A stretch of DNA of 64,000 nucleotides. Source: Hymenopus coronatus (taxonomy: Eukaryota > Arthropoda > Insecta > Mantodea > Hymenopodidae). A program made the translations under genes and the position numbers. Positions 1-10,503 of the stretch are shown here, one piece after another. The stretch's first letter is position 1. Each line of letters starts with the position of its first letter. Under the pieces are notes generated by a model. It searched no databases, was not told the DNA's origin, and was given only the letters and a program-made list of their open reading frames with translations. The stretch spans positions 35,487,501 to 35,551,500 of the forward strand of contig CM060883.1 of NCBI GenBank assembly GCA_030762935.1, written 5' to 3'.

Positions 1-1267
1 TAAGTGCTTCCTAACGAACAGAAACAACTGCGACTTATATCGACACGAATCTATGCACTCAACTGTATAAAATACATATGATGTTCAGACTAAAGAATTG
101 AAAACATAATAACTCTATTTGAACAGCATAATAAACACAAAATAATTGCGTTAGTTATCGTGTAACTGTATTAATTTAATTGTTTCACCTCGAGGTTATA
201 TCGTGACGGTTTTCTGCATGCTTTGATGCTTCCATAATTTCGCCAAAGAACTTCTGCTATCGTCTCGATACCTGGCCCCCTGGTCGGAATCTACCACTTG
301 AAGCTCCACCGTTACATTCTTCACTCGCATACTCATATTTTTCTCAACTGATGCTGCATTTTCGACACCTAATTTCGCGAGGCAACAGCATCGGATAGGT
401 GGTTAGTTACCAAATACTATAAAGAATAACTGGAGCAATAAGAGTGTGTTACCTGTCTGAAGAATGAATACACACGGCCACGAGTCGAAGCTTGCGTAAA
501 CACAAACAAATAAGCGGTATTACGTCATCACTCCCGGTGCATCCCCTGTACAGTTTGGCAATACTGGAATGCAGCATTGAGTATTTTACAGTGAACGGGT
601 TGGAATCAAGTGAAAACGCAAACACCACCGCACGTAGAAAAAATTAGAAAATTAATATTCATTAGTGATAAAGAAAACAGCAAGTTTAGCTTGTGTATTG
701 TTTAGTTTATTCCTGTTCACGTGCGCTTTGCTTATGTTTTGATGATCAGGCTCTACTCCTCTATATTGTAGCCTTCTCTGGTCGTTCTAAACAGCTCCAT
801 GCTACACCAGCGACCTCCCCTAATAACTGCATTCTTTCGTCAGACAGGTAGTAAATGTTGGTGGTAAAACATTAAGCGAGTCCTTCACTCGAGCGTTTTA
901 AGGGCCATAATTAGAGTTTACGTATGTTATGAATACAATTTTGATTTTTCTAAAATACCAGACGTTATAATGTAGTAAAAGCTGTGACCTTATAAACTTC
1001 CGGAGTTTACTTTGCCACCTTCACATCACAAAAGCATCTGTAAGATAGTTTCTGTATTTCTGTTTATGCAGCCTTACGGCTGTTACATAAGCTATTCTTC
1101 TGCAAAACTGAAAAGTAAATTGGAAGATAATTGATATTAAAAATACAGAAAGGATTGAAAATGCATGAATACATAAAGAATACCATACTAAAGTCTTTTG
1201 GGAAAAAGGAGAATTAAAGTTAGAATATTAATAGATAAACGGCACCGTGTCCGGGAATTTACACCAC
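1..1267. other. AT-rich spacer, nothing recognised
   Basis: No open frame of note, no repeat shared with the rest of the window and no tRNA-like boxes were seen. It is the longest stretch at the left end free of the HP family. Confidence 0.5.
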
Positions 1268-1425
1268 CCGCCTCTCATTATGCGACCCGTGTTCGATACC
1301 AGGTACCGCATGAGAGAATTGTGGTGGACGAAGCAATGTATGGACAGGTTTCTCCGGGTTCCGCCGCCATTCTTTACACCAATACCTCCATAAACGTCTT
1401 TCATTGATTTCATCGTCGTTTATAT
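1268..1425 (+). repeat. SINE-A, divergent copy
   Basis: Matches the copies at 4917, 15757 and 27223. It has a B-box-like segment (gtgttcgatacc), then the body segments gtggtggacgaagc and tctccgggttcc. The short ORFs over it on both strands are by-products of this repeat. The A-box end and the 3' tail are poorly preserved. Confidence 0.6.
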
Positions 1426-1720
1426 CATCTACTTCCTCGCGTTAATACGAGGAGGCATTGGGCTGATCATCCGTCCCAGTTTCTCTCTGATCCAGAGTCT
1501 CTGCTCCTCAATCTGACTCCAAGCGCTGGCTTTTAAGTTCTGGGGTGTAGGTCCTTCACACGAAGACGGTAAATAGATATATATAGTAAGATATTGATAG
1601 AAAAGATAATCTTAGCAATACAGGAGAGAAAAGCTCCTTGAGTACATGCTAGGGAATCAAAACAAGTCTGGGGGAGAGAAAAGTACATAAACTGGACTAG
1701 AAGGATTTACATTCATTACA

Positions 1721-1823
1721 TTTCGAAAACCGTTCCATGCAAAGGGCTGTTTGAGACCAGAATTTTCCTGCAAAATCTTCATGACGCTTCCTTGGAAGCT
1801 ACAAAACCTAAATATCTAATTAA
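1721..1823 (+). mobile_element. HP element fragment (middle, about 0.56-0.66 kb)
   Basis: Carries the block that reads tttcgaaaa, then caaaatcttc, then ccttggaag in full copies. Both ends are lost, and it abuts the next HP copy, which lies in the opposite orientation. Confidence 0.6.
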
Positions 1824-1853
1824 TGTACTTTATTTAATGTACTTTTCATTTTT

Positions 1854-2654
1854 ACTTTCTCTATACGTACTATGTACATTCGATACCGAGATATCACCGG
1901 AAATACATGTTTTGAGACCACCTGAACAAAAAAAAAGCATTTTTAGAAAAATATCCGTGTGTGTGCCTGTGGGCAGCATAGCTCAAAAACGAAAAGACCA
2001 TTAAATACCAAACTTGGTGTTTAGTTCAGCATCTTCCAAGGATGCAAAACGACGATTTTCAATAAAATCCCCCACCCCAACTACTCTTCACTTGGAAAAA
2101 TGTCCGAAAATTTTGATTTTTTAAAAAATGGCTATAACGATTTTGGTACAAATATTATATATTAAAGATATATACTTAACAAATAATACGTATATCTTGA
2201 ATTTTCTGGGCAGAGCCTCTGAAGACTACTTTATTCTGGATGAATTTTGTGTAACTGGTGAACCGTAAGAGATAGACAAAAACTTACCATGCAAAAAATG
2301 TAGAGCACATTAAAAGGCAATTTATGTTATATAATTTTTTTTCGTGGAGTTGATCGTTTTTTAGATATTCCTTGTTTTTGTTTCAGCCTTAAAAAACTTA
2401 AACTTTTCTCATACAGGAGTTTGTCAACTCCTGTCCAAACAAACAAAGGAACTTCAGTCACATAGCAACCATCTTTTGCTATCACTTTAACCTATTTTAC
2501 TCCCATATTTTGCTTCTACTTACAGGGAAGAAAGTAATAAGACTATTTCTGCTAATTTTTTCTAACTTAGCATGAAATAAATAGAAGAATAAACTTTTTA
2601 ACAAAAACTTGTTGCAGAGATATAGAGAAAGTCATGTGAAGTGATTGCATCAGA
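1854..2654 (-). mobile_element. HP element, nearly full length
   Basis: Runs from the 3' end (actttctctat after a T-run) to the 5' end (catcaga before a T-run). The 3' hairpin has lost its inner arm: the sequence jumps from ctatgtaca directly to ttcgatacc. The internal microsatellite is short (gtgtgtgtgcctgtg). Confidence 0.85.
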
Positions 2655-2660
2655 TTTTTT

Positions 2661-2778
2661 ACTTTATCTACACATACTATGTATATAGTAAGGTATTGTA
2701 TTCCACACATATACATGTTTTGTTACACCCCCTGAATCTAAAAAAAGCATTTTTAGAAAAATGTCCGTCTGTCTGAGT
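2661..2778 (-). mobile_element. HP element, 3' end only, abutting the previous copy
   Basis: Begins actttatctac directly after the six-T run that closes the copy at 1854-2654, so the two are head to tail across one T-tract. It stops just past the microsatellite region (gtccgtctgtctgagtc). Confidence 0.75.
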
Positions 2779-2921
2779 CAATTTTTGGATATCCTTTTTC
2801 TTTACTTTTCTCTTTAGTTTCTTTTTGTCATATATAACTTATACCAGAAATGTGCAGTAAACGTTTGTGTCGTAATTTTAACAATTTGGCACCAATAAGG
2901 ATCCTATCATTTTTAAATTCT

Positions 2922-3060
2922 CAGTACAGTAGGTAAAGTAAATATTATATTCCAACCAAAATTCGAAATTGAGATTTTACAGGAAATAATGTTTTTAAGG
3001 ACCCCTAATTTAATGAAATAATTTTTAAAAACGCTCAATGTATATGTGGGTCTGTGGACA
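2922..3060 (-). mobile_element. HP element, old 3' fragment
   Basis: Diverged version of the 3' block: aaattcgaaattgagatttt followed by aggaccccta. It ends at a gtgggtctgtgg remnant of the microsatellite. Confidence 0.55.
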
Positions 3061-3089
3061 AAAAATATGTGCTTCGTTCGAATGAGCTT

Positions 3090-3180
3090 CTGTATATCTC
3101 TGTAATAAATTATTCTTATAAGTCAAGATAAGCATTAGTAGAAACGGCCTTTTTAATTAGTTCCTTATAAGTAGAAAGGA
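3090..3180 (+). mobile_element. HP element, 5' fragment
   Basis: Contains atctctgtaataaattatt and agcattagtagaaacgg, the 40-130 region of the consensus. It is followed at once by the start of another copy. Confidence 0.55.
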
Positions 3181-3185
3181 AAAAA

Positions 3186-3449
3186 TCTGACGTGTTCCAT
3201 TCTGATGACGTTCTCTACATCTCTGCAACAAATTATTGTTAAAAAGACGATTGTTCTATTTACTTGATGCTATCGAAAAAAAAAAAAATAGAAGAAATAG
3301 TCTTATTACTTGCTAATTTGTATGTAGAAGCGAAATAAGGCAATACCAGAGGTTTAAGTGATAGTCAAAAGCTGGTTGCTAAGTTACTGAAGTTCCTTTG
3401 TTTGTATGGACAGGAGTTAACAAAGTCATGTGTGAAAAAAGTATAATTT
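3186..3449 (+). mobile_element. HP element, 5' third
   Basis: Starts TCTGACGTGTTCC after a run of As and runs to about consensus position 255 (gtatggacaggagttaac, then gtataattttt). There it is cut by a 3'-end palindrome built from the same family. Confidence 0.8.
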
Positions 3450-3451
3450 TT

Positions 3452-3682
3452 ACTTTCTCTAGCCCCGTATGTACAATGTACATTGGGATAGAGAATTGCA
3501 TTCCACCCAAAAATTTGATACCAAGATTTCACCGGAAATAAATGTTTTAGGGTTCCCTGTATCCAAAATAAAAGCATTTATTTTTATTTTGGATATAGGG
3601 GACCCTAAAACAAATATTTTCGGTGAAATCTCGTTATCGAATTTTTGGAGTGCAACACCTTCTCTATACAATATACACACAC
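3452..3682. repeat. Palindrome made of two HP 3' ends
   Basis: A minus-oriented HP 3' end (3452-3573) is followed by a plus-oriented one (about 3577-3682). Together they form arms of roughly 90-100 bp around a centre near 3577. Near the centre, atccaaaat at 3561-3569 faces attttggat at 3586-3594. The outer hairpin on the left is a variant with CCCC facing GGG. Confidence 0.8.
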
Positions 3683-3685
3683 ATA

Positions 3686-3686
3686 C

Positions 3687-3734
<48 letters not shown>
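3686..3734. repeat. (TA)n microsatellite
   Basis: About 24 uninterrupted TA units following a short CA/TACA stretch. It sits exactly where the palindrome's right arm ends and the next HP copy begins. Confidence 0.95.
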
Positions 3735-3736
<2 letters not shown>

Positions 3737-3741
3737 TTAAA

Positions 3742-4495
3742 TAAATATTCAGAAATATTCTTATTACTTGCTTCCTTGTAAGTAGAAGCGAAGTAAGGGA
3801 GTACCATAGGTTAAAGTGATAGTCAAAAGCTGGTTGCTATGTCCATGAAGTTCCTTGGATTGTATGAACACGAGTTCACAAAGGCATGTATGAGGAAACT
3901 ATAACTTTTTTATAGCTGATACCAAAAACAAGGAATATCTCAAAAACAATCAACTCCACAAAATGTATATAACATTAATTGTGTGTTTTAAAGTGCTCTA
4001 CATTTGTTGTGTGGTAAGTTTTTGTCCATCTCTTATGGTTTATCAGTTATGGAAAATTCCGTAAAAGTGATCCATAATAAAGTAGTCTTCAGAGGCTATT
4101 CCCAGAAAATTCAAAATATACATTTTATTTTTCAGGTAAATATCTTTAATGTACGATATCTTAATCAAAATCGTTTGAGGCATTTTTTAGAAAATCAAAA
4201 TGTTCGAAAAAAGTTCCATGTAAGAAAGGGTAGTTTGGAGTGGGGTATTTTTCTCAAAATATTCGTGTCGCGTCCCTGGAAGATATAAAATTAAATACCA
4301 AGTTTGGTATTTTACCGACTTTTCGTTTTTGAGATACTGTGTTCACAGACACATGGACACACTCGGACCTTTTTCTGAAAATAATTTTTTTTGGATACAA
4401 GGGCCCTAAATCATATATATCCGGTGAAATCTCGGTATCAATTTTTTGGTGGAATGCAATACCTTCTCTATACACTATGTACGTATAGAGAAAGT
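3742..4495 (+). mobile_element. HP element, lacking the first ~110 bp
   Basis: Begins at attcttattacttgcttcc and runs to tatagagaaagt. The 3' hairpin is shortened: the repeated CATAGT half is missing, giving ctatgtacgtatag. Confidence 0.85.
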
Positions 4496-4497
4496 AG

Positions 4498-5235
4498 GCT
4501 AAACCAACAGTTAAATGTTTTTAAATGTGGTTGCTATGAGATTAAAGCCCATTTCTTTGCGTGGCCAGGAGTTGACAAGTTCCCGTATGAGAAAAATAAA
4601 TATTTTAAAACTGAAACCAATAACAAGGAATATCACGAAAACTTCAACCCACAAAAAAATAAATAAATAAATATATTATGTGACATCAATTGTGTATTTT
4701 AACACATGTACATCTTCTGTGTAGTAAGTTTTGTCTCTCTTTTACGGTTTATAGTTATGCAAAATCCAGACTAATTCATCCAGAATAAAAAGGTTCTCAG
4801 AGGCTATTCCCAGAAAATTTAAGATTTATGTTTTATTCATCGTGTAAATATGTTTAATTTCCGCTATTTTAATCAACATCGTTACAACATTTTTTTTTAG
4901 AAAATCAACATTTTCTAGACGGCTCGCGTTTGATCCCAAGCGACCGCATATGAGATTTGTGTTGGACGAAGTGGCACAGGGGCGGTTTTTCTCCGGGTTC
5001 TCTGGTTTCCCACGCCTCACATCCCAACGGTGCTCAATCTTCATTCATGTATCATCAGTGACATCGTCTGCGGTGCCATAGAACTAAAATTAAATACACA
5101 GGACCTTTTTCTAATTTTTTTATATAGGGGACCCTAAAACGTCTATTTCCGGTGAAATCTCGGTATCAATTTTTGGGCGGAATGCAATAATTCCTCTATA
5201 CACCTTGAACTATGTACGTGTAAAGAGTGTAAACA
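4498..5235 (+). mobile_element. HP element interrupted by SINE-A
   Basis: Left part 4498-4916 starts at about consensus 150 (tggttgctatgagatt). Right part 5096-5235 resumes at the microsatellite edge (acacaggacctttttc) and ends in a degraded hairpin. The SINE lies between them, so it arrived after this copy. Confidence 0.8.
4917..5095 (+). repeat. SINE-A inside an HP copy
   Basis: tRNA-derived head with B box gcgtttgatccc, then agcgaccgcatatgag. The body has gtggcacaggggcgg and tctccgggttctc, and the 3' end has ctgcggtgcca. A box and first nucleotides are decayed. Confidence 0.7.
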
Positions 5236-5312
5236 TGGTACAACGAGCTCGTTTTGAATTTTGGTGGCCTCAACCGAATTTTTTTCTTTAAATAATTGCC
5301 TTCCCTTTGTAG
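5236..5312 (+). other. Candidate intron 3' end with splice acceptor
   Basis: A pyrimidine-rich run (tttttttcttta, then gccttccctttgtag) ends in AG at 5311-5312. This is the layout of a spliceosomal acceptor. It is meaningful only if the downstream open frame is a real exon. Confidence 0.3.
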
Positions 5313-5528
5313 GACTTACATCTGAAGTTGAGGAGCAGGAAAATTCTGGATCATAACATATCTAGGATGTATTATCAGCAAGCGGCCTTTATGGCGGCGA
5401 AGAAGAAAATGAAATGCGGTGATGAAAGGTATGATAGGATAGTTCGCGGATCAAGTTCTCGAACCACGCATTTGCCTAGCGACCGAGGAAAACAAGGTGG
5501 ACTTAACGAGTTTTTAAAATGCGACTAA
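5313..5528 (+). CDS. Candidate terminal exon of an unrecognised gene
   Basis: Open frame of 71 codons starting directly at the acceptor-like AG and ending at TAA 5526-5528. The in-frame triplet just before it is TAG, so the frame opens exactly at the boundary. The peptide is hydrophilic and lysine/arginine rich, and includes YYQQAAFMAAKKKMKCGDER. The frame has no ATG until the 19th codon, which also fits an internal or terminal exon better than a standalone gene. I do not recognise the family, and no donor site or upstream exon could be assigned. It could be a chance frame. Confidence 0.3.
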   Translation, partial: DLHLKLRSRKILDHNISRMYYQQAAFMAAKKKMKCGDERYDRIVRGSSSRTTHLPSDRGKQGGLNEFLKCD

Positions 5529-6185
5529 AATGGAATGGTATATAATCTTGTATATAAATCAGAACCTTTCTCCCACGGCGCCTATACAATGCCCTTCAAG
5601 AGATAAATTAAACTATGAGCGACAGGTAGAAAGCGTGGCCGAAATACTTTCATTACCGTCAGGATTAACCTGTTCCTATTTGTAAACAGAAGATTTCTGA
5701 GCGCATTAATGTTCCTACGCTATGTGAAAGGAGTTTCATCTCAACAACTTTTTTCTGGGAGTCAGTACTGCTTTGTCCACTTGACAGTTCTTTCATTATG
5801 TGCATTTGTTGTGTTGCATCATCTCCATATTTTATGTAATCTTACAAATCCCACACTGCACACACTTAATGGTTCTTCGTTTTCGTTTCCTGGATCTAAT
5901 GGCCGGATTGACCTCATTCGCCCTTTGAAGGCCAGTATCTAATATTGGAAACTAACAACCATGTTTTGAGCCATCTTGAAATTCAAAATTTATTTTGTTT
6001 CATAATAAAATAATTGAATTCTAAACTTTAATAAAATATACAGCTTTTCCCGTTTGGCGAACATTACCTATCAAGTAATTGAAGTTATAGATGGGTAAGT
6101 GCATGCTTATTCATTTTATGTAGGTTTGAAAATGTCCTTTTAAAGGTTTAGTAACTAAATTATAAAGTTATTAAGGGATGTTTAC
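5529..6185. other. Spacer after the candidate exon
   Basis: No repeat recognised. Possible polyadenylation hexamers (aataaa) occur near 6004 and 6030, too far away and too common in AT-rich DNA to assign to the exon. Confidence 0.3.
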
Positions 6186-6191
6186 CTTTCA

Positions 6192-6828
6192 CTAGGCACC
6201 CCCCGATATTATTTTCTCGATTTTTTTCCCAACGTGTTTCTCGGTTTCTCCCTTCGACCGGTGCAATAACGATGCATATAAGTCTCCATTTATCTTTCTT
6301 CTATTCTGCAAATAATACATGTAAGTTATTCCGCGTGCATCCCCTCTCCCAAAGAAAAATACCTTTGCTTTCTTTGCAGCCTTTAAAACCAACTCGCCAG
6401 GATTGCAAGGGAAAAGTGCCAAACCATCTTGCGGATCTATCCCACGATTGCGTTTATACTCCATTGAGTGCAAAAGTGGCATCCATCTCGTCGATACCTT
6501 TGTCAGACTTAATTCTTGGTGCAAATTTGAGAACACTGTACCATATGGTATGCTTGTGGCCTCTACTATTTCGCGAACTTTGATTCGTCGAGCTCTTAAA
6601 ACCATATCCTGGCTTTTGTCAACAATTTTGGAGGAAGTCATTTCTATTGAACGTCCGAAACAATGTCCATGTGTGGATATACGGCCACGTTTAAATTCAC
6701 TTATCCAATTGTAAATTGTTGTAAACGCAGGATCAGATGTGCCATGAACTTCAACTTAGCTTTTAAATCGGTATTAAGCCTTCTATTTAAAAGTGTTTAA
6801 TCACCGCACGAACCTCGTTTTTTCCCAT
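6192..6828 (-). pseudogene. mariner transposase, decayed and C-terminally truncated
   Basis: Read on the minus strand from an ATG at 6826-6828 (MGKNEVRAVIKHF, the usual mariner opening). The helix-turn-helix region is broken by several stops. Downstream a frame at 6192-6641 keeps mariner landmarks: MVLRARRIKVREI, then RWMPLLHSMEYKRNR, then a KKAKV segment and INGDLYASLLHR. The catalytic DET and HQDN regions are missing or unreadable, and everything past about residue 200 is gone. Terminal inverted repeats were not found. It is an old DNA-transposon remnant, and the plus-strand ORFs over it are its shadows. Confidence 0.8.
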
Positions 6829-6849
6829 CTTTCCAAATAAACACAAGAT

Positions 6850-7491
6850 TGTTGATTCCATCACCTATGGCAACGGAACCAAGTAATGGATTTAACTGAA
6901 ACATTAACTGCCATCTAGTAAGAGATGACAGTTACTAATACAAACTTTTTTCGATGCTACAAATGCAATTTCTTGGATTTTCTAAGGAATGAACGCCCGT
7001 CATATTATTATTAATGAATACGTATTAAAATTCTCCGTAATAATTAAATCTATGAGTTGTGCACCTGAAAATTAGAATCTCTTGCACTCAAGCATTACTT
7101 AAGTGTGGAAGCCAGAGAGTGGTTCATTCGTTGCAAGGGTTACTCATCAATGTATGGATAGCTCCAGCAGCAGATCGGGTCTTCGACCTAGTAACTGTTA
7201 AAGACTTCTGCGCGTTCTGCGCATATCTGCCTGCAACATATAGCCTCCTGTTGTTACTTCAATTCATTCATTCCTCCTGGAGGGGGCAGCCGTAACAGAT
7301 CTGTGTAAGTAGGTCACAGAGCGCGAAATATTTCTCTTTGAAGTACCTATATCTACCCAAGCGTTACCTTACCGAGGGAGTACATACAAAGGCTAAACTG
7401 CAATCGACAAAAAAACTTCTTTCAGAAGCGCCTTTCTTGGTTAATAATATGTGTCAACATTCGGCTGAAGCTCTATAGGAACTCAATAAAC
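6850..7491. other. Spacer, nothing recognised
   Basis: Probably begins with the 5' untranslated part of the mariner remnant. No terminal repeat or shared family could be identified. Confidence 0.4.
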
Positions 7492-8040
7492 ACTTATTCT
7501 TCCATCTACGTTATATTATTCGAGATAAACTTTACCAGAAAATTGTCTTATTACTTGCTTCCTTGTGTGAATAAGGGAAATAATAGAATACACTAGGCTA
7601 GAGCAATAGTAAAATCTTTTAATACTTGATTGCTATGGGCTTGAAATTCGTTTCTTTGCATGAACAGGGGTTGACAATTTCCTGTATGAGCAAAGTTTAT
7701 TTGAAAAAACTGAGACTAATAACAAGAAATATCTCGGAAATGGTCAACTCCATGAAAAAAAGTAGGACACATTGTGTTTTAACCAGGTTTGTACAATAAG
7801 TTTTGTCTGTCTCTTGCGGACCAGTTATGGAAAGGTCTTCCGAAATGAAGTCTTCAGAGAATATTCCCAGAAAATTCAGTAAATACATTTTATTTGTCGT
7901 GAAACTATCTTTAATATCAGGTATTTCAATCAAAATCCTAAGAGGATTTTAGAGAAATAAAAATATTCCAATTTTTTTTTTCATGTTAAGGGTTATTTTG
8001 GGTGGGGGTTTTTCTTAGTTTTTATAGTGTTTGATATCGC

Positions 8041-8147
8041 CTTTACTACCCCGCAGCGATGATACTAATGATATATGGAATGAATATGCAGCACCGGTGG
8101 ATTGCAATGGCGAGGAAAACCCGCCCTTACGCCGCTTTGGCCATACA
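8041..8147 (-). repeat. SINE-A, truncated, inside an HP copy
   Basis: Reverse complement of the SINE-A body: gcaccggtggattgcaatgg and ggaaaacccgcccttac. The tRNA-like head is missing. Confidence 0.6.
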
Positions 8148-8233
8148 AAATCTACGTGTCGCAGCATTGGAAAATACTAATCTTAAATACCAAGTTTGTT
8201 ATTTTACCGATATTTCGTTCTTGAGTTATTGTG

Positions 8234-8264
<31 letters not shown>

Positions 8265-8300
8265 GCACACACACATACATATACTCACACGCGCGCACAC
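8234..8300. repeat. (CT)n-(CA)n microsatellite of the host HP copy
   Basis: About 14 CT units followed by impure CA and CG units, at the usual internal microsatellite position of the HP element. Most copies have CA/GT only, so the CT expansion is specific to this copy. Confidence 0.9.
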
Positions 8301-8312
8301 ATGAACCCTTTT

Positions 8313-8470
8313 ACTTTATCTACACGTACCATGTACATAGTGTATAGAAAAGGTATTGAATTGCACCCAAATATTCAATCCCGAGATTTCACCGAAAATA
8401 CATATTTTTGGTTCCCCTGAATCCCCCTTTTCCAAAAAAAGCGTTTTTGAAAAAATATCTGCGTGCATGC

Positions 8471-8522
<52 letters not shown>

Positions 8523-9193
8523 ACAGCGTAGCTCAAAAACGAAAACACCATTAAATACCAAACTTGATATTTAAGCTTGGTATCTTCCAAGGATGCGACA
8601 CGAAGATTTTCAAAAAATCCCCCCACCCCAAACTACCCTTTGAAAATTTTGATTTTCTCAATAATTACTCTAATTATTTTGATTAAATTATCGTATATTA
8701 AAGATATGTACCTGACAAATAAAATGTATATTTTGAATTTTTTCGGAATAGCCTTTGAAGACAACTTTATTCTGGATGACTTTTATTGAATTTTGCATAA
8801 TTGCTAGACCTTAAGAGGTAGAGAAAAACATACTACACAAAAAATGTAGATTAGGATAAAACACACGATTTATGTCATATACATTTTTTTCGTGGAGTTG
8901 ATCGGTTTTGAGATATTCCTTGTTATTTCAGCTTCAAAACGTAATACCTTTCTCATACAGGAATGTCAACTCCTGTCCATACAAACCAAGGAACTTCAGT
9001 CATATATCAACCAGCTTTTGACTATCACTTTAACCTATGGTACTACTTATGCTTCTACTTATAAGGAAACAAGTAATAAGGCTATTTCTGCTAATGTTTT
9101 TTCTCGATTAGCATGAAGTAAATAGAAGCATAAGCTTTTTAACAATAATTTGTGGCAGAAATGTGGAGAAAGTCATGTGAATGGAACATCAGA
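8313..9193 (-). mobile_element. HP element nested in the HP copy at 7492-9312
   Basis: Complete from actttatctac (3' end) to catcaga (5' end). It lies between TTTT on the left and TTTTTTT on the right. The host sequence resumes after it without loss. It contains a long pure (GT)n at 8474-8520. Confidence 0.9.
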
Positions 9194-9312
9194 TTTTTTT
9201 GTAAAAATGTTTTATTTGGATACAGGGGACATTAAAACGTGTATTTCCGGTGAGACCTTGGTATCGAATTTTAGGATGGAGTGAAAAACCTTCTATGTTA
9301 AGTAGAGAAAGT

Positions 9313-9761
9313 AAAAGCACCAAATGTTCTTCTTTTGATAATGAACTCTCAAACATTTTCTCTGTCTTTTCACCAACTAGTTTCCCCCACAACAAGGAAC
9401 TTCGGAAATACACTTTTCTTCCTTGTTTCGAGATGCTTAATTTGTTGATGCAACAACTTCCCTCTAACTTCAAGAGCAGAGGGAGACTTAATGAGCAAAG
9501 TGAAGAGCAATAAACAACTTTGTGTGGCAGTGAATGTTTGAGCGAGAGAAACAAATCAAGTCCATCCACTTCTTGTGGAACCTAAAAATACGCTGCGATT
9601 TCCGTAAATGGAGAGTATACATTAGATCAAATTTGAGCGACCCTGTTATAAAGTTATAGCTGAATAAATTAAGGTATATCGTATCTAACATATATACAGG
9701 CTAAAGTACATATTTCACAAAAACGAATTTTGTGTTTAACTAAGACAGGATTACATAAATA
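9313..9761. other. Spacer, nothing recognised
   Basis: Moderately AT-rich. The open frame on the minus strand is partly HP sequence and partly this spacer, and shows no family likeness. Confidence 0.4.
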
Positions 9762-10491
9762 CGAGGTACGTCCGGAAAGTAAGCTCCGTTTGGTAATAAA
9801 ATTAAATTGTGTACAGATACAGAATAATTATTTATTGCACAAAATTCTACAACTCTTAAACTACTTTTCCACATAACTGCCGAAATTTTGCAGGCATTTG
9901 TCATAGCGTGGCACAAGTTTTTGTATACCTTCTTCATAGAAGTTTGTCGCCTGTGTCTTCAAAAAGTTGGAAACATTTTCTTTCAGCTCTTCGTCATTGT
10001 TGAAGTGTTGACCGCCAAGGAAAGACTTGAGATGTAAGAACAGATGAAAGTCGCTAGGAGCGAGGTCAGGGCTGTACGGAGGATGGTCAAACACGTCCCA
10101 GCCAAATCCCTGTAGGAGGACGCCCACTTCGTTCTTCAACGTGTACTTCACTACGTCCTTCATTGAACTGTCGGGCCCATCTTCTCACCATTGAATCACT
10201 CATCGCATTTTGTCCGTAAACTTCGCAAATTTGCCGATAAATTTCAATTGGTTTCACTTTCCTAGCATTCAGAAAACGAATCACAGATCTGATTTCACAA
10301 GCGGCGGGATTTTCAATCTACACCGACATTGTAAACAAGCACAACAAAGCGTATGTGGCTGACAGCGATCTCAAAATGGCGCACGTTTTTTCTCCTTGAT
10401 ACAGAGCGTCTACCGCGCATGTGTGGCACTGCGATCGCAGAGCTGCAGCGGAGATAAATTGAAACGGAACTTACTTTCAGGACGTACCTCG
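9762..10491 (-). mobile_element. mariner element, internally deleted, with intact ends
   Basis: Bounded by TA at 9760-9761 and TA at 10492-10493. The terminal inverted repeats are 30 bp (9762-9791 and 10462-10491) with 2 mismatches. Their first ten bases are cgaggtacgt on the left and, reversed, on the right. At 730 bp it is a little over half the usual ~1.3 kb. The good ends suggest it could once have been moved in trans by a full-length relative. Confidence 0.93.
9861..10320 (-). pseudogene. mariner transposase with the catalytic centre deleted
   Basis: The N-terminal part reads EIRSVIRFLNARKVKPIEI and continues through RRWARQFNEGR to EERSGRP. This is the DNA-binding helix-turn-helix region. 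The frame then jumps, near 10110-10115, into a C-terminal part. That part reads GWDVFDHPPYSPDLAPSDF (third catalytic aspartate of the DD34D triad) and ends KCLQNFGSYVEK. Roughly 170 residues are missing, including the first two catalytic aspartates, and the join is frameshifted, so it cannot make an active transposase. Confidence 0.9.
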
Positions 10492-10503
10492 TATTAACAT
10501 ATA

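Larger units (their letters stand above)
7492..9312 (+). mobile_element. HP element host carrying a SINE and a second HP copy
   Basis: Three pieces are collinear with the consensus: 7492-8040, 8148-8312 (up to the CT/CA microsatellite and ccctttt) and 9201-9312 (gtaaaaatgttttatttgg to agtagagaaagt). The first gap is SINE-A and the second is an HP copy in reverse orientation. This host is therefore older than both. Confidence 0.85.

Noticed and set aside
6272..6714. Two plus-strand frames of 103 codons
   Set aside because: They lie opposite the decayed mariner transposase, which explains the sequence.
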